From the NCBI GenBank assembly GCA_049615605.1, contig JBMZFW010000015.1:1-23932 (forward strand): DNA of 23,932 nt, in the 5' to 3' direction. Origin of the DNA: JAQWUY01 sp049615605 (GTDB taxonomy: Bacteria; Pseudomonadota; Alphaproteobacteria; JAQWUY01). This document shows, one piece after another, positions 23,399-23,932 of this stretch. Every line of letters begins with the position of its first letter. Positions within the stretch are counted from its first letter, which is position 1. The notes beneath the pieces were generated by a model, which was given only the letters and a program-made list of their open reading frames with translations, did no database searches and was not told where the DNA came from. The position numbers and the translations under genes are program-made.

Positions 23399-23932
23399 AT
23401 GTATTTATTTTCATCATTCTTTAAATCAAAAAAATGGGCGTTATGGGCGTGGGGTGGTGCGTTTGTAATTGGCTTAACAACTTATACAAAAGTTCAATTA
23501 ATTGTAAAAATGAATTCTTGGTATAATGATTATTATACTATCTTGGGTGAGCCAAAGAAATATAAGATTGATGATTTTTGGTCAACAATAATGGACTTTA
23601 TGTACATTGTAATCCCGTATGTAATCCTTGCTATGGTGATTAACTTCTTTACAAGAATATATGTTCTTCGTTGGCGTGAAGCGGTGACTTTCACATACGC
23701 TGAAAAGTGGAGCAAAGTAAACGCAGAGATTGAGGGGGCATCACAAAGAATCCAAGAAGACATCTTCCGCTTTGCAAGAATTATGGAAGATATGGCAGTA
23801 AAAATGTTAAGGGCTATTTTAACATTGGTTGCATTCACACCAATCTTATGGGGTTTAAGTAAGGGCATTGATATTCCACTGGTTGGGGAATTTGAAGGTT
23901 CATTATTCTGGTCTGCACTGTTTATTACATTT
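23399..23932 (+). CDS. SbmA/BacA-like peptide transporter, N-terminal part (3' end outside window)
   Basis: The first 178 codons are an open frame running off the window. The sequence resembles SbmA/BacA, inner-membrane transporters that import proline-rich antimicrobial peptides, bleomycin and similar compounds, and that in rhizobia and Brucella are needed for persistence in hosts. Matching segments are MNSWYNDYYTILGE (the NSWYxxFYD-like loop), YVLRWREAVT and EGASQRIQEDIFRFARIMED, the hallmark of the family. Hydrophobic segments are at about residues 13-30, 62-82 and 140-158. AAAAGG lies 8 bases before the ATG. The ABC-type ATPase-fused relatives (BacA-like YddA) are not excluded because the C-terminus is not visible. 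Confidence 0.85.
   Translation, partial: MYLFSSFFKSKKWALWAWGGAFVIGLTTYTKVQLIVKMNSWYNDYYTILGEPKKYKIDDFWSTIMDFMYIVIPYVILAMVINFFTRIYVLRWREAVTFTYAEKWSKVNAEIEGASQRIQEDIFRFARIMEDMAVKMLRAILTLVAFTPILWGLSKGIDIPLVGEFEGSLFWSALFITF

Overview
The window is an AT-rich bacterial chromosome segment, most likely from an alphaproteobacterium. The evidence is gene order and content: dapF-mtaB-ftsY-yciB as one tight operon, kdsD-lptC-lptB followed by hpf, a TRAP-type (DctPQM) uptake system, and a BacA/SbmA gene at the right edge. I cannot place it below class level. Coding density is high, spacers are short, and no stretch over 300 bases lacks a gene.

Layout: (1) 1-969, the 3' end of rpoD, a CAT-anticodon tRNA (probably tRNA-Ile2) and a bidirectional terminator. 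(2) 968-10853, a catabolic island-like block: a LysR regulator divergent from a run of genes for a citrate-synthase/citryl-CoA-lyase-like protein, a xylose-isomerase-like TIM barrel, an acylating aldehyde dehydrogenase (SauS-like), a TPP-dependent decarboxylase-type enzyme, a DctP-DctQ-DctM TRAP transporter and a Gfo/Idh/MocA dehydrogenase. Together they look like uptake of an organic acid followed by oxidation or isomerisation, decarboxylation to an aldehyde, CoA-acylation and C-C bond cleavage or formation. The substrate cannot be read from the sequence. The dctP gene is split by a -1 frame change that lies beside a T TTA AAC heptamer. (3) 10854-14200, an ArsR/SmtB-type zinc-sensor-like repressor, an N-formylglutamate amidohydrolase-family protein, an agmatine-deiminase-family protein with a Tat-like signal, and an SO_0444-type metal permease. 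The permease promoter (TTGACA-N17-TAATAT) is overlapped by a TGAA-N6-TTCA palindrome typical of SmtB-type repressors.

(4) 14273-17772, core genes: RNase D, kdsD, lptC, lptB and hpf. lptA and rpoN, which usually sit in this neighbourhood in alphaproteobacteria, are absent here. (5) 17787-22345, gloB, then dapF-mtaB-ftsY-yciB with abutting or overlapping reading frames and a promoter that predicts a leaderless dapF mRNA. FtsY carries a long lysine-rich, histone-H1-like N-terminal tail. (6) 22396-23932, tRNA-Arg(ACG) with a terminator, a stand-alone class I glutamine amidotransferase, and the start of an sbmA/bacA-like transporter gene cut by the window edge.

The most notable points are the undescribed-looking TRAP/LysR catabolic cluster, the dctP frame break, the readable zinc operator-promoter, and the basic FtsY tail. 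All functions are inferred from sequence motifs and family knowledge read by eye; no searches were run.
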